DNA from: JALYUM01 sp036688685
GTDB taxonomy: Bacteria; Pseudomonadota; Gammaproteobacteria; Burkholderiales; Burkholderiaceae_D
Assembly: GCF_036688685.1 (NCBI RefSeq)
Contig: NZ_JAQQPS010000012.1
Span: 124,001-188,000 of the forward strand
Reading direction: 5' to 3'
DNA length: 64,000 nt
Numbering within the stretch: position 1 is the stretch's first letter; each line of letters starts with the position of its first letter. The notes under the pieces are model-generated. The model had not been told where the DNA came from, did not search any database, and saw nothing but the letters and a program-made list of their open reading frames with translations. The position numbers were made by a program, and so were the translations under genes. Shown piece after piece: positions 18,666 to 28,018 of the stretch.

Positions 18666-21600
18666 TCTTTGCTCCTTGATGGTGGCAGGCCCGCCAGCGG
18701 GTCCAACGGGCCTTCCAGCCAGTCGACTTTGTTCATCTTGCGTACCAGGACAAATTCATCCCGGTTCGAGCCGACCGTGCCGTAATAGTTGAAGCCGTAC
18801 GACAGCTGGGCATAGCCGCCAATCATGTGGGTCGGCTTGGTCACGGTCCGGGTCACCGAATTGTGAATACCGCCGCGTTTGCCCGAGATCTCCGCGCCAG
18901 GGACATTGATGATCTTTTCCTGGGCGTGGTACATCATCGTCATGCCTTCGGGTACGCGCTGACTGACCACGGCACGGGCCGTCAGGGTGCCGTTCACGTT
19001 GAACACCTCGAGCCAGTCGTTGTCGACGATGCCGGCAGCCTTGGCGTCGACCTCCGACAACCACACGTGCGGTCCGCCACGCGACAGCGTGAGCATGCGC
19101 AGGTTGTCCGAGTAGGTCGAGTGGATGCCCCACTTCTGGTGCGGCGTGATGAAGTTCAGCGCGATCTCCATGTTGCCGTTCGGCTTGGCGCCCAGCATGG
19201 CCGCGGTCGTTTTCGTGTCGATGGCCGGCTTGTAGACGCACAGGCCCTCGCCAAAGTCACGCATCCAGCGGTGATCCTGGTAGAACTGCTGGCGGCCGGT
19301 CAGGGTGCGCCATGGGATCATTTCGTGCACGTTGGTGTAGCAGGCGTTGTAGCTGACTTCTTCCGATTCCAGGCCCGACCAGGTCGGTGACGAAATGATC
19401 TTGCGCGGCTGGGCCTGCACATCGCGGAAGCGGATCGTATCGTGCTCGCGTGGCAGCGCCAGGTGGGTATGGTCGCGCCCCGTCATTGTCGACAGCGCCG
19501 CCCAGGCTTTCACCGCCACGTGGCCATTGGTTTCCGGCGCCAGCGACAGGATCATTTCGCAGGCATCGATCGCCGTGTCGAGGCGCGGCTGCCCTTTCGA
19601 GATGCCTTCTTCCAGCACCACGCGGTTCACGCCGCGCAGGACATCGACTTCGTGGCCGGTTTGCCACGCAATGCCCTTGCCACCGTTGCCGACCGATTCG
19701 AGCAGCGGGCCGACCGACGTGAATTTCTTGTAGATCTGGGTGTAGTCGCGCTCGACCACCGTCATGCTCGGCATGGTCTTGCCGGGAATCGGCTCGCACT
19801 CGCCGGCGCGCCAGTCTTTCGGGTCGAACGGCTGGCCCAGTTCACCCGGGGTGTCGTGCAGCAGAGGCGTGAGCACCAGGTCTTGCTGGGTGCCCAGCAG
19901 CTGGCCGCCGATCTCAGTGAATTTCTCGGCGATGCCCTTGTAAATATCCCAGTCGGAACGCGACTGCCACAATGGCTGCACCGCTTCGGACAAGGGGTGG
20001 ATGAATGGGTGCATGTCGGACGTGTTCAGGTCGTCCTTCTCGTACCAGGTGGCGGTTGGCAGCACGATGTCGCCATACAGGCAGGTGGTGGACATGCGGA
20101 AGTCCAGCACCACCAGCAAATCGAGCTTGCCTTCAGCGGCGGGACGGATTTTGACGTCGCGCGGCTTGATGCAATCGTCTTCGTTGCTCATCAAGGCATT
20201 CTGGGTGCCGAGCAGGTATTTCAGGAAGTATTCGTGGCCCTTGCCGGAGCTGCCCAGGATATTCGAGCGCCAGACGAACATATTGCGCGGGAAGTTGGCC
20301 GGGTTGTCCGGGTCGTCGCAGGAAAATTCGAGCTTGCCGGCCTTGATCTGTTGGAGTGCATAGTCGGCGGGCAGCATGCCGGCGGCGATGGCATCGCGTG
20401 CCACATCCAGCGGATTGGTCTGCAACTGCGGCGCCGACGGCAGCCAGCCCATGCGTTCAGCCTTGGCGTTGTAGTCGAGCAGGCTCATCGGTGCGACGTC
20501 AGCGCCGGCCAGCGGCGACGAAATCTCTTCCGTGTGCAGCTTTTCATGGCGCCACTGGCTGGTGTGGGCGTAGAAGAACGAGGTGCCGTTCATCTGGCGC
20601 ATCGGGCGGTTCCAGTCGAGCGCAAAGGCGAGCGGGGTCCAGCCGGTTTGCGGACGCAGTTTTTCCTGGCCGACGTAATGGGCCCAGCCGCCGCCGGACT
20701 GGCCGACGCAACCGCACATCATGAGCATGTTGATGATGCCGCGGTACGTCATGTCCATGTGGTACCAGTGGTTCAGCGCGGCACCGACGATGACCATGCT
20801 CTTGCCCTCGGTCTGGTCGGCGTTCTGGGCGAACTGACGGGCCACGGTAATCACATCGGCCGCTTTCACGCCGGTGTGCTTGAACTGCCATGCCGGCGTG
20901 TACGGAACGTCGTCGTCGTAGCTGGTGGCGACGTTGCCGCCACCCAGGCCCCGGTCGATGCCGTAGTTGGCCATGGTCAGGTCGAACACGGTGGCGACCA
21001 GCACGCTGCTGCCGTCGGCCAGCGTCACGCGCCTGGCCGGTACGTTACGCAGCAGCATGTCGCTGGCGTCATGGCCGCCGAAGTATGGGAAGCCGACCGC
21101 GACGATGTCGTCATGGGCGCCGATGAGTGACAGTTGGGGATCGACCGGGCGGTTGTTGCCGCCTTCCTTCATTTCGAGGTTCCACTTGCCGGTCTCGCCC
21201 CAGCGGAAGCCGATGGAGCCGGCCGGCGCCACGATGTCGCCGCTGGTTTCATCGATGACCAGGGTTTTCCAGTCCGGATTGTTGGTCTCGTCGAGGTTGT
21301 TGGCCAGGTGCGACGCGCGCAGAAAATACTCGGGCGCCAGGAAGCCGTTCTGCTCCTTGAGCAACACCAGCATCGGGAAATCGGTGAACTGCTTGGCGTA
21401 GCCCTTGAAATACTGCGACTGGCTGGCAGTGTGGAATTCCTTGAGGATGACGTGGCCCATGGCCATGGCCAATGCGGCGTCGGTGCCCTGCTTCGGCGCG
21501 AGCCAGATGTCGCCGAACTTGGCCATTTCGCCGAAGTCGGACGAGACGGCCACGGTTTTGGTGCCCTTGTAGCGCACTTCGGTATAGAAGTGGGCGTCCG

Positions 21601-22384
21601 GGGTGCGCGTCATTGGCACGTTCGAGCCCCATACCATCAGGTAGGTCGAGTTGTACCAGTCGGCCGATTCCGGCACGTCGGTCTGTTCGCCCCACACCTG
21701 CGGGCTCGCTGGCGGCAAGTCGCAGTACCAGTCATAGAAACTGAGGGCGACGCCGCCGATCAGCGACAGGTAGCGCGTGCCGGCGGCGTAGCTGACCATC
21801 GACATGGCGGGAATCGGCGAGAAGCCGACGATGCGGTCGGGACCGTATTTCTTGATCGTCAGCGCGTTGGCGGCAGCGATGATCTCGTTGCTTTCGTCCC
21901 AGGTGGCGCGCACAAAGCCGCCCAGGCCGCGAATCGCCTTGTACTGGGCGGCGCGCTCCGGGTCCTGGCTGATGTAGTCCCAGGCCGTGACCGGGTCCAT
22001 GGTTTTCCGTGCTTCGCGCCACATTTCCATCAGGCGACCGCGCACCATCGGGTACTTGACGCGCTGCGCCGAATACACGTACCAGGAATAGCTGGCGCCG
22101 CGCGGACAGCCGCGCGGTTCGTGGTTGGGCAGGTCGGGACGGGTGCGCGGGTAGTCGGTCTGCTGGGTTTCCCACGTAATCAAACCGTTCTTGACATACA
22201 CCTTCCAGCTGCACGAGCCGGTGCAATTGACGCCGTGCGTCGAGCGCACGATCTTGTCATGCTGCCAGCGCTGGCGATAGGCGTTTTCCCAGGTGCGGTC
22301 TTCGTTGACGACGGCGCCATGGCCGCCGGAAAAAGTCGACGTGGTCTTGTTGAAGAACTTCAGTCGATCCAAAAAGTGACTCAT
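18662..22384 (-). CDS. narG: Respiratory nitrate reductase alpha subunit NarG
   Basis: The 1240-residue molybdopterin enzyme starts MSHFLDRLKFF; the ATG at 22384 is preceded by GGAGGCAGC. The N-terminal FS0 cluster motif H-x3-C-x3-C (HGVNCTGSCSWKVY), with a far Cys in EPRGCPRG, is complete. Segments such as WGSNVPMTRTPDAHFYTEVRYKGTK are close to other NarG proteins. It reduces nitrate to nitrite with electrons from NarH. NarG can also reduce chlorate to chlorite, relevant to the Cld gene 0.8 kb away. It is the first gene of narGHJI. Confidence 0.97.
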   Translation of the reverse strand: MSHFLDRLKFFNKTTSTFSGGHGAVVNEDRTWENAYRQRWQHDKIVRSTHGVNCTGSCSWKVYVKNGLITWETQQTDYPRTRPDLPNHEPRGCPRGASYSWYVYSAQRVKYPMVRGRLMEMWREARKTMDPVTAWDYISQDPERAAQYKAIRGLGGFVRATWDESNEIIAAANALTIKKYGPDRIVGFSPIPAMSMVSYAAGTRYLSLIGGVALSFYDWYCDLPPASPQVWGEQTDVPESADWYNSTYLMVWGSNVPMTRTPDAHFYTEVRYKGTKTVAVSSDFGEMAKFGDIWLAPKQGTDAALAMAMGHVILKEFHTASQSQYFKGYAKQFTDFPMLVLLKEQNGFLAPEYFLRASHLANNLDETNNPDWKTLVIDETSGDIVAPAGSIGFRWGETGKWNLEMKEGGNNRPVDPQLSLIGAHDDIVAVGFPYFGGHDASDMLLRNVPARRVTLADGSSVLVATVFDLTMANYGIDRGLGGGNVATSYDDDVPYTPAWQFKHTGVKAADVITVARQFAQNADQTEGKSMVIVGAALNHWYHMDMTYRGIINMLMMCGCVGQSGGGWAHYVGQEKLRPQTGWTPLAFALDWNRPMRQMNGTSFFYAHTSQWRHEKLHTEEISSPLAGADVAPMSLLDYNAKAERMGWLPSAPQLQTNPLDVARDAIAAGMLPADYALQQIKAGKLEFSCDDPDNPANFPRNMFVWRSNILGSSGKGHEYFLKYLLGTQNALMSNEDDCIKPRDVKIRPAAEGKLDLLVVLDFRMSTTCLYGDIVLPTATWYEKDDLNTSDMHPFIHPLSEAVQPLWQSRSDWDIYKGIAEKFTEIGGQLLGTQQDLVLTPLLHDTPGELGQPFDPKDWRAGECEPIPGKTMPSMTVVERDYTQIYKKFTSVGPLLESVGNGGKGIAWQTGHEVDVLRGVNRVVLEEGISKGQPRLDTAIDACEMILSLAPETNGHVAVKAWAALSTMTGRDHTHLALPREHDTIRFRDVQAQPRKIISSPTWSGLESEEVSYNACYTNVHEMIPWRTLTGRQQFYQDHRWMRDFGEGLCVYKPAIDTKTTAAMLGAKPNGNMEIALNFITPHQKWGIHSTYSDNLRMLTLSRGGPHVWLSEVDAKAAGIVDNDWLEVFNVNGTLTARAVVSQRVPEGMTMMYHAQEKIINVPGAEISGKRGGIHNSVTRTVTKPTHMIGGYAQLSYGFNYYGTVGSNRDEFVLVRKMNKVDWLEGPLDPLAGLPPSRSKE

Positions 22385-22458
22385 GCTGCCTCCTCGCCAG
22401 CGCCCGATGCGGCGCCAGGAAATGAACTCGGTTCCACGCAAGCTGCATGGACCGCCGA

Positions 22459-22472
22459 TTGACAGCAGTCTA
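22459..22472. promoter_or_regulatory. Weak FNR/Dnr-like box upstream of narG
   Basis: TTGAC-AGCA-GTCTA resembles the FNR/Dnr consensus TTGAT-N4-ATCAA with 7 or 8 of 10 positions acceptable. It lies 75-88 bp upstream of the narG ATG, a plausible place for an activator site. It is a single imperfect match and could be chance. Confidence 0.3.
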
Positions 22473-22527
22473 CGGAGCGCAGGCCTTACGGGGTATCGGC
22501 ATGAAGTGGGCGCGGCCGGGCGAGAAG

Positions 22528-22595
22528 GACTAGGGGGTTTAGATCATTGTGACTAGAACTAGTCCTGCGCCGCCAAAGGGACTAGCCGCCTAGTC
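22528..22595. promoter_or_regulatory. Cluster of GACTAG palindromes between narG and the divergent gene
   Basis: The 305-bp gap 22385-22689 holds GACTAG at 22528, the palindrome GACTAG-AA-CTAGTC at 22551-22564 and the palindrome GACTAG-CCGC-CTAGTC at 22580-22595. The second palindrome is preceded by CCAAAGG, giving CCAAAGGGACTAGC at 22573-22586. CTAG is rare in bacterial DNA, so five copies in 68 bp is striking. The cluster is about 145-210 bp upstream of narG and about 95-160 bp upstream of the divergent gene. A dimeric regulator, possibly NarL, is the likely reader. Confidence 0.6.
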
Positions 22596-22689
22596 ACAGC
22601 CACCGATAGGCAGCAATGGCCCGCCGCGCTATAACAGTCATGGTGCCGTCATGTTGTCGCGCGCGTTGTAGAACCATGGAGAGTCAAGA

Positions 22690-23073
22690 ATGAATATCGA
22701 CAGTTTCGAAGGGCTGCTCATTGCCGCTGCGCTGCAGGAGGAGCCGCAACAAGTGTTGCTGGCCTTTGCCGTCGCGGAAGCGGAACCGGGACCGGTGCGC
22801 GCCGCGGCACGCCAGACGCTGGTGCCGGTCATGTGCGTGGCCAAACAGGTAGGCGAACTCGACACGTTCGCCAACCTCAAGGAGGAAGCCGCCAGAATGG
22901 GCGCACACTGGGATATGGTGCTGGTCAGCACGCTCGGTGGCAGCGCCGGGCAGCTGCCTGCCAGCGCGCGGGTCGACGCGGCGCTGCAGCAGATGATCGG
23001 CCTGATCCAGGCCGGCGACATGGATCGTTTCGTCGCCTTCGACCGCAGTGGCGACATGTTGCGGCACGCCTGA
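22690..23073 (+). CDS. Conserved hypothetical protein divergent from narG
   Basis: The 127-residue acidic soluble protein (MNIDSFEGLLIAAALQEEPQQVLLAFAVAEAEPGP...) has GGAGAG about 8 bases before its ATG. No catalytic motif or membrane segment is visible. I recall similar short proteins labelled as ribonucleotide reductase subunits near nar genes in related bacteria; nothing in the sequence supports that label, and I would not use it. It shares its upstream region and the GACTAG palindromes with narG, so co-regulation by nitrate or low oxygen is likely. Confidence 0.65.
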   Translation: MNIDSFEGLLIAAALQEEPQQVLLAFAVAEAEPGPVRAAARQTLVPVMCVAKQVGELDTFANLKEEAARMGAHWDMVLVSTLGGSAGQLPASARVDAALQQMIGLIQAGDMDRFVAFDRSGDMLRHA

Positions 23074-23191
23074 TGGCGTGCATGGGCGGATCACCAAAAA
23101 TATCGGCAAGTGACGGTGCGCTGATGCGCACGTTATCGCTGCGTGCCGACTGCCGCTAACGCCCATCAGCGGTCGAACGAGGATTGCGCTC

Positions 23192-23749
23192 TCACACCTC
23201 GCGCACGAGGCGGATATCGACTTCTCTGTCAACGTACTGCCATTCCTCTGTTGCACGTAGTTCGGAAAGCAATGCGTTAAACTCAGCCTCATGGCTTGGC
23301 GCAAACTCGAACCAGTTAAGAAAATCGAATGGTTCATGTTCAGACAGGTCGCGGCAATGGTGAAGCTTGCGTGCGATTGCAGGCAAAAAGTTGAGCCCGA
23401 TCTGGATGTGCTTGGACGTTTCGAAAATGCGCCGGCGCTCGTCTTGCGTGAATGCCCACCAGGCTGCGTTTTTTCGGAGCGGTATCAACGCCGCGCACGT
23501 TGCTTCCGGGCGCGCCAGGCCTTGCTGCTTCGCCACAATTTTATCCTTCTCTTCGCGCATGACATACCGTTCATTGCTTGTTATGCCGCGCAGTAACCAG
23601 CCCGCATCGGTTTCTGGCTGCAACTCTGCGGCAGATATCACGTTGAGCCTTGCCGCTTCAGGCAGTGACTTGCCAACGATGGTTTCCGTTCCAACGATCC
23701 GCCAAAGACCAGTGTCTCCGCCGATGAATGCAAATAATCGCGTTTCCAT
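23192..23749 (-). CDS. cld: Chlorite dismutase family haem protein (short form)
   Basis: ATG 23749 has AAGGAA 7 bases upstream, giving 185 residues (METRLFAFIGGD...). The motif HIQIGLNFLPAIAR places His114 and Arg127 13 residues apart, the spacing and numbers I recall for the proximal His and distal Arg of the short Nitrobacter-type enzyme. RRLHH-like KLHHCRDL and FDFLNWFEFAP follow, as in the family. With the distal Arg kept, it should split chlorite into chloride and oxygen. It is the last gene of the narK1-narK2-hemN-dnr-can run, 31 bp behind the carbonic anhydrase. Confidence 0.82.
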   Translation of the reverse strand: METRLFAFIGGDTGLWRIVGTETIVGKSLPEAARLNVISAAELQPETDAGWLLRGITSNERYVMREEKDKIVAKQQGLARPEATCAALIPLRKNAAWWAFTQDERRRIFETSKHIQIGLNFLPAIARKLHHCRDLSEHEPFDFLNWFEFAPSHEAEFNALLSELRATEEWQYVDREVDIRLVREV

Positions 23750-23780
23750 ACAAATTTCCTTCATATGAGTTTGTTAACTT

Positions 23781-24464
23781 TTACAGCATCAAAGCATAGC
23801 GGCCGAGCGGCGCATCGCGCCCTGGCTCCAGTGGGCACACCAGTGGCAAAAATCGCTGCTGCCTGGCGGAATACGCCATCAGCGCACCGGCTTCGATATC
23901 GAAATACCAGCCGTGCAATTTCACCAGGCCCTGCTCCACGCGGCGCTTGAGCCACGGATACGTCAGCAGGTTGTCCAGCGAATGCAGTATGCTGGCCAGT
24001 TCGCAGGCGTGATGCTGTTCGGCGCTGTTGCGGTGGGCCAGTTCGCGCATGACCTGGCGCGCCACCGGCTCGGCGATCCGCATCCACTGGCCGACGAAAT
24101 CGGTCTCGGCCACGGGCGTGCGCGGCCCCATCAACGCGCGGATGCCGCCGCAGTGGGAATGGCCCAGCACGATCACACGCGCCACCTCCAGGTTGCAGAT
24201 GGCAAATTCAATGGCCGAACTGACACCCGGTGGCGCGTGCGGGGTACACGGCGGCACCAGGTTGGCGATGTTGCGCACCACGAACAGCTCGCCCGGCGCA
24301 CTGCCGGTCAGCAGCATCGGATCGACGCGCGCGTCGCAGCAACCGATCACCAGCGTCGAAGGCCGCTGGCCCACGCGCAAATTGTCCGGCAGGGTCTGCG
24401 GATCGCTGAAGTACTGCTGCTGAAAGCGGGTAAAGCCGTGGACGAATTTTTCAATGTCCTGCAT
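23781..24464 (-). CDS. can: Beta-class carbonic anhydrase
   Basis: The 227-residue protein contains CCDARVDP (zinc Cys with the Asp-Arg dyad) and HSHCGGIRAL (zinc His and Cys), the diagnostic motifs of beta-carbonic anhydrase. It interconverts CO2 and bicarbonate in the cytoplasm. ATG 24464 is preceded by AGGAG at good distance. Its position between a Dnr-like regulator and Cld is unusual; it may supply bicarbonate or balance pH in anaerobic growth, but that is guesswork. Confidence 0.92.
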   Translation of the reverse strand: MQDIEKFVHGFTRFQQQYFSDPQTLPDNLRVGQRPSTLVIGCCDARVDPMLLTGSAPGELFVVRNIANLVPPCTPHAPPGVSSAIEFAICNLEVARVIVLGHSHCGGIRALMGPRTPVAETDFVGQWMRIAEPVARQVMRELAHRNSAEQHHACELASILHSLDNLLTYPWLKRRVEQGLVKLHGWYFDIEAGALMAYSARQQRFLPLVCPLEPGRDAPLGRYALML

Positions 24465-24493
24465 CGAGGAGCTCCTTTGCGTGTGAGGGCAGA

Positions 24494-25174
24494 TCAACCG
24501 GCGCAGCGGCGCAATGCACCATTGTCGAGAATGCTGACGGTGCGGCCGCAGAAGGCAATCATCTTGCGGGTACTGAGGTCGGCCAGGATGCGCGAAAAGT
24601 GTTCAGGCGTGAGGTTCAGGCGCGACGCCACGACCGCTTTCGCCACGGGTAAGGTGATCGTCGTGGCATCGTCGTCGCCGATATCCTTGAGCAGGTAGGC
24701 CGCCACCCGCTGGGTGCCGGTGCGCAGCGATATCGATTCCACGTCGCACATCAGCGCATGCATGCGCTGGCTCAGGCCGGCGAGCATCTTGCGTGCGAAG
24801 CCGGGGTCGTCGTTGATCTCGCGGAAGATGACCGGTTTGGCCACGTGCAGCAGCATGCTGTCTTCCACGGCCTGGGCGGTGACGATGTAGTCGCGCTCCA
24901 TGAACATCAATGCCTCGCCAAAGCTTTGTCCGGGCCCGATCAGCTCCATGACTTTTTCAGCGCCGCCGGCGGAGATGAACGACAACTTGATCCGGCCGTA
25001 CAGCACCACGTGAACGCCGGCACACACGTCGCCACGGCGAAAAACGATCGTGCCGCGCTCGACCTGCAACGTGGTGGCGCCGAGCGCGATGCGGGCCAGT
25101 TCGTCCGGCAGCATCGAATTGAACAGCGGTACCTTCGACAAAAAAGATGCCACCCTGATCCTGGAATGCGCCAT
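24494..25174 (-). CDS. Crp/Fnr family regulator, Dnr-like (no Fe-S cysteines)
   Basis: With start 25174 the 226-residue protein has a cyclic-nucleotide-binding-like beta-roll (LQVERGTIVFRRGDVCAGVHVVLYGRIKL), a long dimer helix and a Crp-type helix-turn-helix (LPVAKAVVASRLNLTPEHFSRILADL). It lacks the N-terminal Cys cluster of FNR, so it is not an oxygen sensor of that kind. Dnr/NnrR-like sensing of NO by haem is the likely option given the nar context. It begins 7 bp after hemN and probably acts on FNR-like boxes in this region. Confidence 0.8.
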   Translation of the reverse strand: MAHSRIRVASFLSKVPLFNSMLPDELARIALGATTLQVERGTIVFRRGDVCAGVHVVLYGRIKLSFISAGGAEKVMELIGPGQSFGEALMFMERDYIVTAQAVEDSMLLHVAKPVIFREINDDPGFARKMLAGLSQRMHALMCDVESISLRTGTQRVAAYLLKDIGDDDATTITLPVAKAVVASRLNLTPEHFSRILADLSTRKMIAFCGRTVSILDNGALRRCAG

Positions 25175-25181
25175 GGCGGCG

Positions 25182-26612
25182 TCAGATCGTGTTCGAATAG
25201 CGTGGCGCGGCCGGACCTTCGGCCGGCGGCGCATGCAGGTGGCGGTCGAAGGCCATGCAGATATTCCGGATCACCAGGCGGCCGCGCGGCGTCACGCGGA
25301 TGGCGCGCGCGTCGATCTCGACCAGGCCCTGCTCTGCCAACGGCGCCAGGCGCTGCAGCGCGCCGGCAAAATACACCGCCGGCGCCACGCCGTCCGGCAC
25401 CGTCAGCCGGCCGAAATCGAGCGCGAAGTCGCACATCAGGCGGCCGATCACGCGCCGCCGCAGCAGGTCGTCGGCGTCGAGCACGATGCCGCGCGCAATG
25501 GGCAAGGCGCCGGCATCGAGCCGCGCATAGTAGGCCGGCAGCGTTTTCTCGTTCTGGCTGTAGGTCGCACCGACGGCGCTGATGGCCGAGACGCCCAGCG
25601 CCACCATGTCGGTGTCGGCGTGGGTCGAGTAGCCCTGAAAATTGCGCTGCAAGGTGCCGGCGCGCTGGCTCACCGCCAGGTCGTCGTCGGGCAGCGCGAA
25701 ATGGTCCATGCCGATATACACGTAGCCGGCCGCGGTCAGGCGCGCGATGCACAGGCCCAGCATGGCCAGCTTGGTGTCGGCGTCCGGCAGCGTGGCCACG
25801 TCGATCATGTTCTGCGACTTGAACAGGCGCGGCATGTGGGCGTAATTGTAGACCGCAATGCGGTCCGGCCGCGCGGCCACGATCTGGTCGAGCGTGGGGC
25901 CGAAGCTGGCCACGCTTTGTAGCGGCAAGCCATAAATCAGGTCGACACTGATCGACCGAAAGCCGGCCTGGCGGGCGGTGGCCATGATGGCGAGCGTCTG
26001 CGCATGCGGCTGGATACGGTTGACCGCCTGTTGCACGGCCGGGTCGATATCCTGGACGCCCAGGCTGATGCGGTTGAAGCCCTGGCGCCGCAGCACCGCC
26101 ACGCGGGCCGGTGTGACGGTGCGGGGGTCGACCTCGATCGAGAATTCGCCGTTTTCGTCGGACGCGAAATCGAACTGCGCGCGCAGGCTGGCCAGCAGAT
26201 CGTCCATCTGCGCGTCGCGCAAAAAGGTCGGCGTGCCGCCGCCGAAATGGAGCTGGTCGACGCGCCGGCCCGGGCCCCAGAGCACGGCCTGCAGCGCGAT
26301 CTCGCGCTTCAGGTACACCAGGTATTCGACCGCGTTGGCGTGGTCGCGCGTGACGATCTTGTTGCAGGCGCAGTAGTAGCAGAGCGACTCGCAGAACGGA
26401 ATATGCACGTACAGCGACAGCGCCGCGGCGCGCGCTGCCGCGCGGGCCCGCCCCACGGCGTCGGCGTAGTGGGACGCCCCGAAGTCGCCGCTGAAACGGT
26501 CGGCCGTCGGATACGACGTGTAGCGCGGGCCCGGCTGGTTCAGTGCGCGCACCACGTCCACGTCGAACGCGATGGACGCGTCCTGCTGGCCGTTGTCAGC
26601 GAAGGTCAGCAT
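25182..26612 (-). CDS. hemN: Oxygen-independent coproporphyrinogen III dehydrogenase HemN
   Basis: The 476-residue radical-SAM protein has the cluster motif CESLCYYCACNK, with the extra Cys typical of HemN. The HemN start region (ALNQPGPRYTSYPTADRF) and FGGGTPTFL are also present. It makes protoporphyrinogen IX without oxygen, which anaerobic cytochrome synthesis needs. The ATG at 26612 overlaps the narK2 stop, so the genes are translationally linked. Confidence 0.95.
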   Translation of the reverse strand: MLTFADNGQQDASIAFDVDVVRALNQPGPRYTSYPTADRFSGDFGASHYADAVGRARAAARAAALSLYVHIPFCESLCYYCACNKIVTRDHANAVEYLVYLKREIALQAVLWGPGRRVDQLHFGGGTPTFLRDAQMDDLLASLRAQFDFASDENGEFSIEVDPRTVTPARVAVLRRQGFNRISLGVQDIDPAVQQAVNRIQPHAQTLAIMATARQAGFRSISVDLIYGLPLQSVASFGPTLDQIVAARPDRIAVYNYAHMPRLFKSQNMIDVATLPDADTKLAMLGLCIARLTAAGYVYIGMDHFALPDDDLAVSQRAGTLQRNFQGYSTHADTDMVALGVSAISAVGATYSQNEKTLPAYYARLDAGALPIARGIVLDADDLLRRRVIGRLMCDFALDFGRLTVPDGVAPAVYFAGALQRLAPLAEQGLVEIDARAIRVTPRGRLVIRNICMAFDRHLHAPPAEGPAAPRYSNTI

Positions 26613-27991
26613 GGCATGGCAGCGTTTTTGCGCGCGTAGTACCACCAGGTGATGCCGATGCAGCTGACGTAGAAGGCGATGAAGCACCACAGGGCCGCGT
26701 CCGGGCCGCCGGTCAGGGCGATCGACGTGCCGTAGCTTTTCGGAATGAAGAATGCGCCGTAGGCTGCCACGGCCGAGGTGAAGCCCAGTACGGCGGCGCC
26801 CTCCTTGTTGGCATCGATGACGGCCTGGTGCTGGACTTCGGCGCTCTTGCCCTTAGCCGCGCGCTGGTGTTCGGTCAGGAAAATCACCGGGATCATGCGG
26901 AAGGTCGACGCGTTACCGACACCGGTGCCGGCAAAGAGCAGCATGAACATCCAGAAGAACCCGGTGAAGTCGCCGCTTGAGCCGGCATGCGGCAAGAACG
27001 AGATCACGCCATACGCAGCGGCGATCATGGCGGCGAAGGTCCACACGGTGACCCGTGCGCCGCCCAGCTTGTCGGCAATGAAGCCACCCAGGACCCGGGC
27101 CAGCGCACCGACCAGCGGGCCGAGGAAGGCGTACTGCAAGGGATTGATGTCGGGGAACTGGGTCTTGATCAGCAGGGGAAAACCGGCCGAGTAACCGATG
27201 AACGAGCCGAACGTGCCGGTGTAGAGCCAGCACATGATCCAGTTGTGCTTGCGCTTGAAAATGACGGCCTGCTCGGCGAACGAGGCCTTGGCCGAGGCCA
27301 GGTCATTCATGCCGAACCAGGCGAGCACGCTCGACAGGAGGATGAACGGCACCCAGATGAAGCCGGCATTCTGCAGCCACAGGGTGCTGGTCTGGCCCGC
27401 CTTGACGGCGCTTTGCGGCGCGCCGCCCAGCGCGCCGAAGATGCCGGCGGTGATCACCAGCGGCACCACGAACTGCACGGCCGAGACGCCCAGGTTGCCC
27501 AGGCCGGCATTCATGCCGAGCGCGTAGCCTTTTTTCGCTTTCGGGTAAAAGAAGCTGATGTTCGCCATCGACGAGGCGAAATTGCCGCCACCGAAGCCGC
27601 ACAGCAGCGCCAGTATCAGCATGGTCGGGTAGCCGGTGGTGGCATCCTGCACGGCGAAACCGATGCCGATGGCCGGGATCAGCAGCGAGGCGGTGGAAAT
27701 AGTCGTCCACTTGCGGCCGCCGAAGATCGGCACCATGAACGAATAGAAGATGCGCAGCGTGGCGCCGGACAGGCCGGGCAAGGCGGTCAGCCAGAACAGC
27801 TGGTTGAAGCTGTACTGAAAGCCGATGGCGGGCAGGTTGACCACCACCACGCTCCACACCATCCAGATGGCGAAGGCCAGCGCCAGCGCCGGAATCGAGA
27901 GCCACAGGTTGCGGTTCGCCGTGGTACTGCCCCCGGCGCGCCAGAAAGCGTCGCTCTCCGGTTCCCAGGTATCGATAACATATTTGTTCAT
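26606..27991 (-). CDS. narK2: Nitrate/nitrite transporter NarK2 type (MFS, NNP family)
   Basis: The 461-residue membrane protein has about 12 helices. It carries the two NNP signature Gly-rich stretches (LLCGFGGGNFASSMANISFFYPK and LLFAGTGVGNASTF) and the conserved Arg positions of NarK (GATLRIFYS, GNASTFRMIPV). NarK2 proteins mainly exchange nitrate for nitrite. It starts 27 bp after narK1; tandem NarK1-NarK2 pairs with nar genes are well known. Confidence 0.93.
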   Translation of the reverse strand: MNKYVIDTWEPESDAFWRAGGSTTANRNLWLSIPALALAFAIWMVWSVVVVNLPAIGFQYSFNQLFWLTALPGLSGATLRIFYSFMVPIFGGRKWTTISTASLLIPAIGIGFAVQDATTGYPTMLILALLCGFGGGNFASSMANISFFYPKAKKGYALGMNAGLGNLGVSAVQFVVPLVITAGIFGALGGAPQSAVKAGQTSTLWLQNAGFIWVPFILLSSVLAWFGMNDLASAKASFAEQAVIFKRKHNWIMCWLYTGTFGSFIGYSAGFPLLIKTQFPDINPLQYAFLGPLVGALARVLGGFIADKLGGARVTVWTFAAMIAAAYGVISFLPHAGSSGDFTGFFWMFMLLFAGTGVGNASTFRMIPVIFLTEHQRAAKGKSAEVQHQAVIDANKEGAAVLGFTSAVAAYGAFFIPKSYGTSIALTGGPDAALWCFIAFYVSCIGITWWYYARKNAAMPC

Positions 27992-28018
27992 GATTGCTCC
28001 AAGTTGCAGATTGAAAGG

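Noticed and set aside
17118..22462. Long plus-strand open frames (up to 562 residues) opposite narH and narG
   Set aside because: They mirror the codon pattern of the genuine nar genes, have no recognisable domain and lack ribosome sites.
22451..22600. Classical NarL heptamers (TACYYMT) in the narG promoter
   Set aside because: No convincing 7-2-7 pair was found; the CTAG palindromes are the stronger signal.
22690..23073. Label of the narG-divergent gene as a ribonucleotide reductase subunit
   Set aside because: The 127-residue product shows none of the motifs of any ribonucleotide reductase class; the label would rest on memory of poor annotations only.
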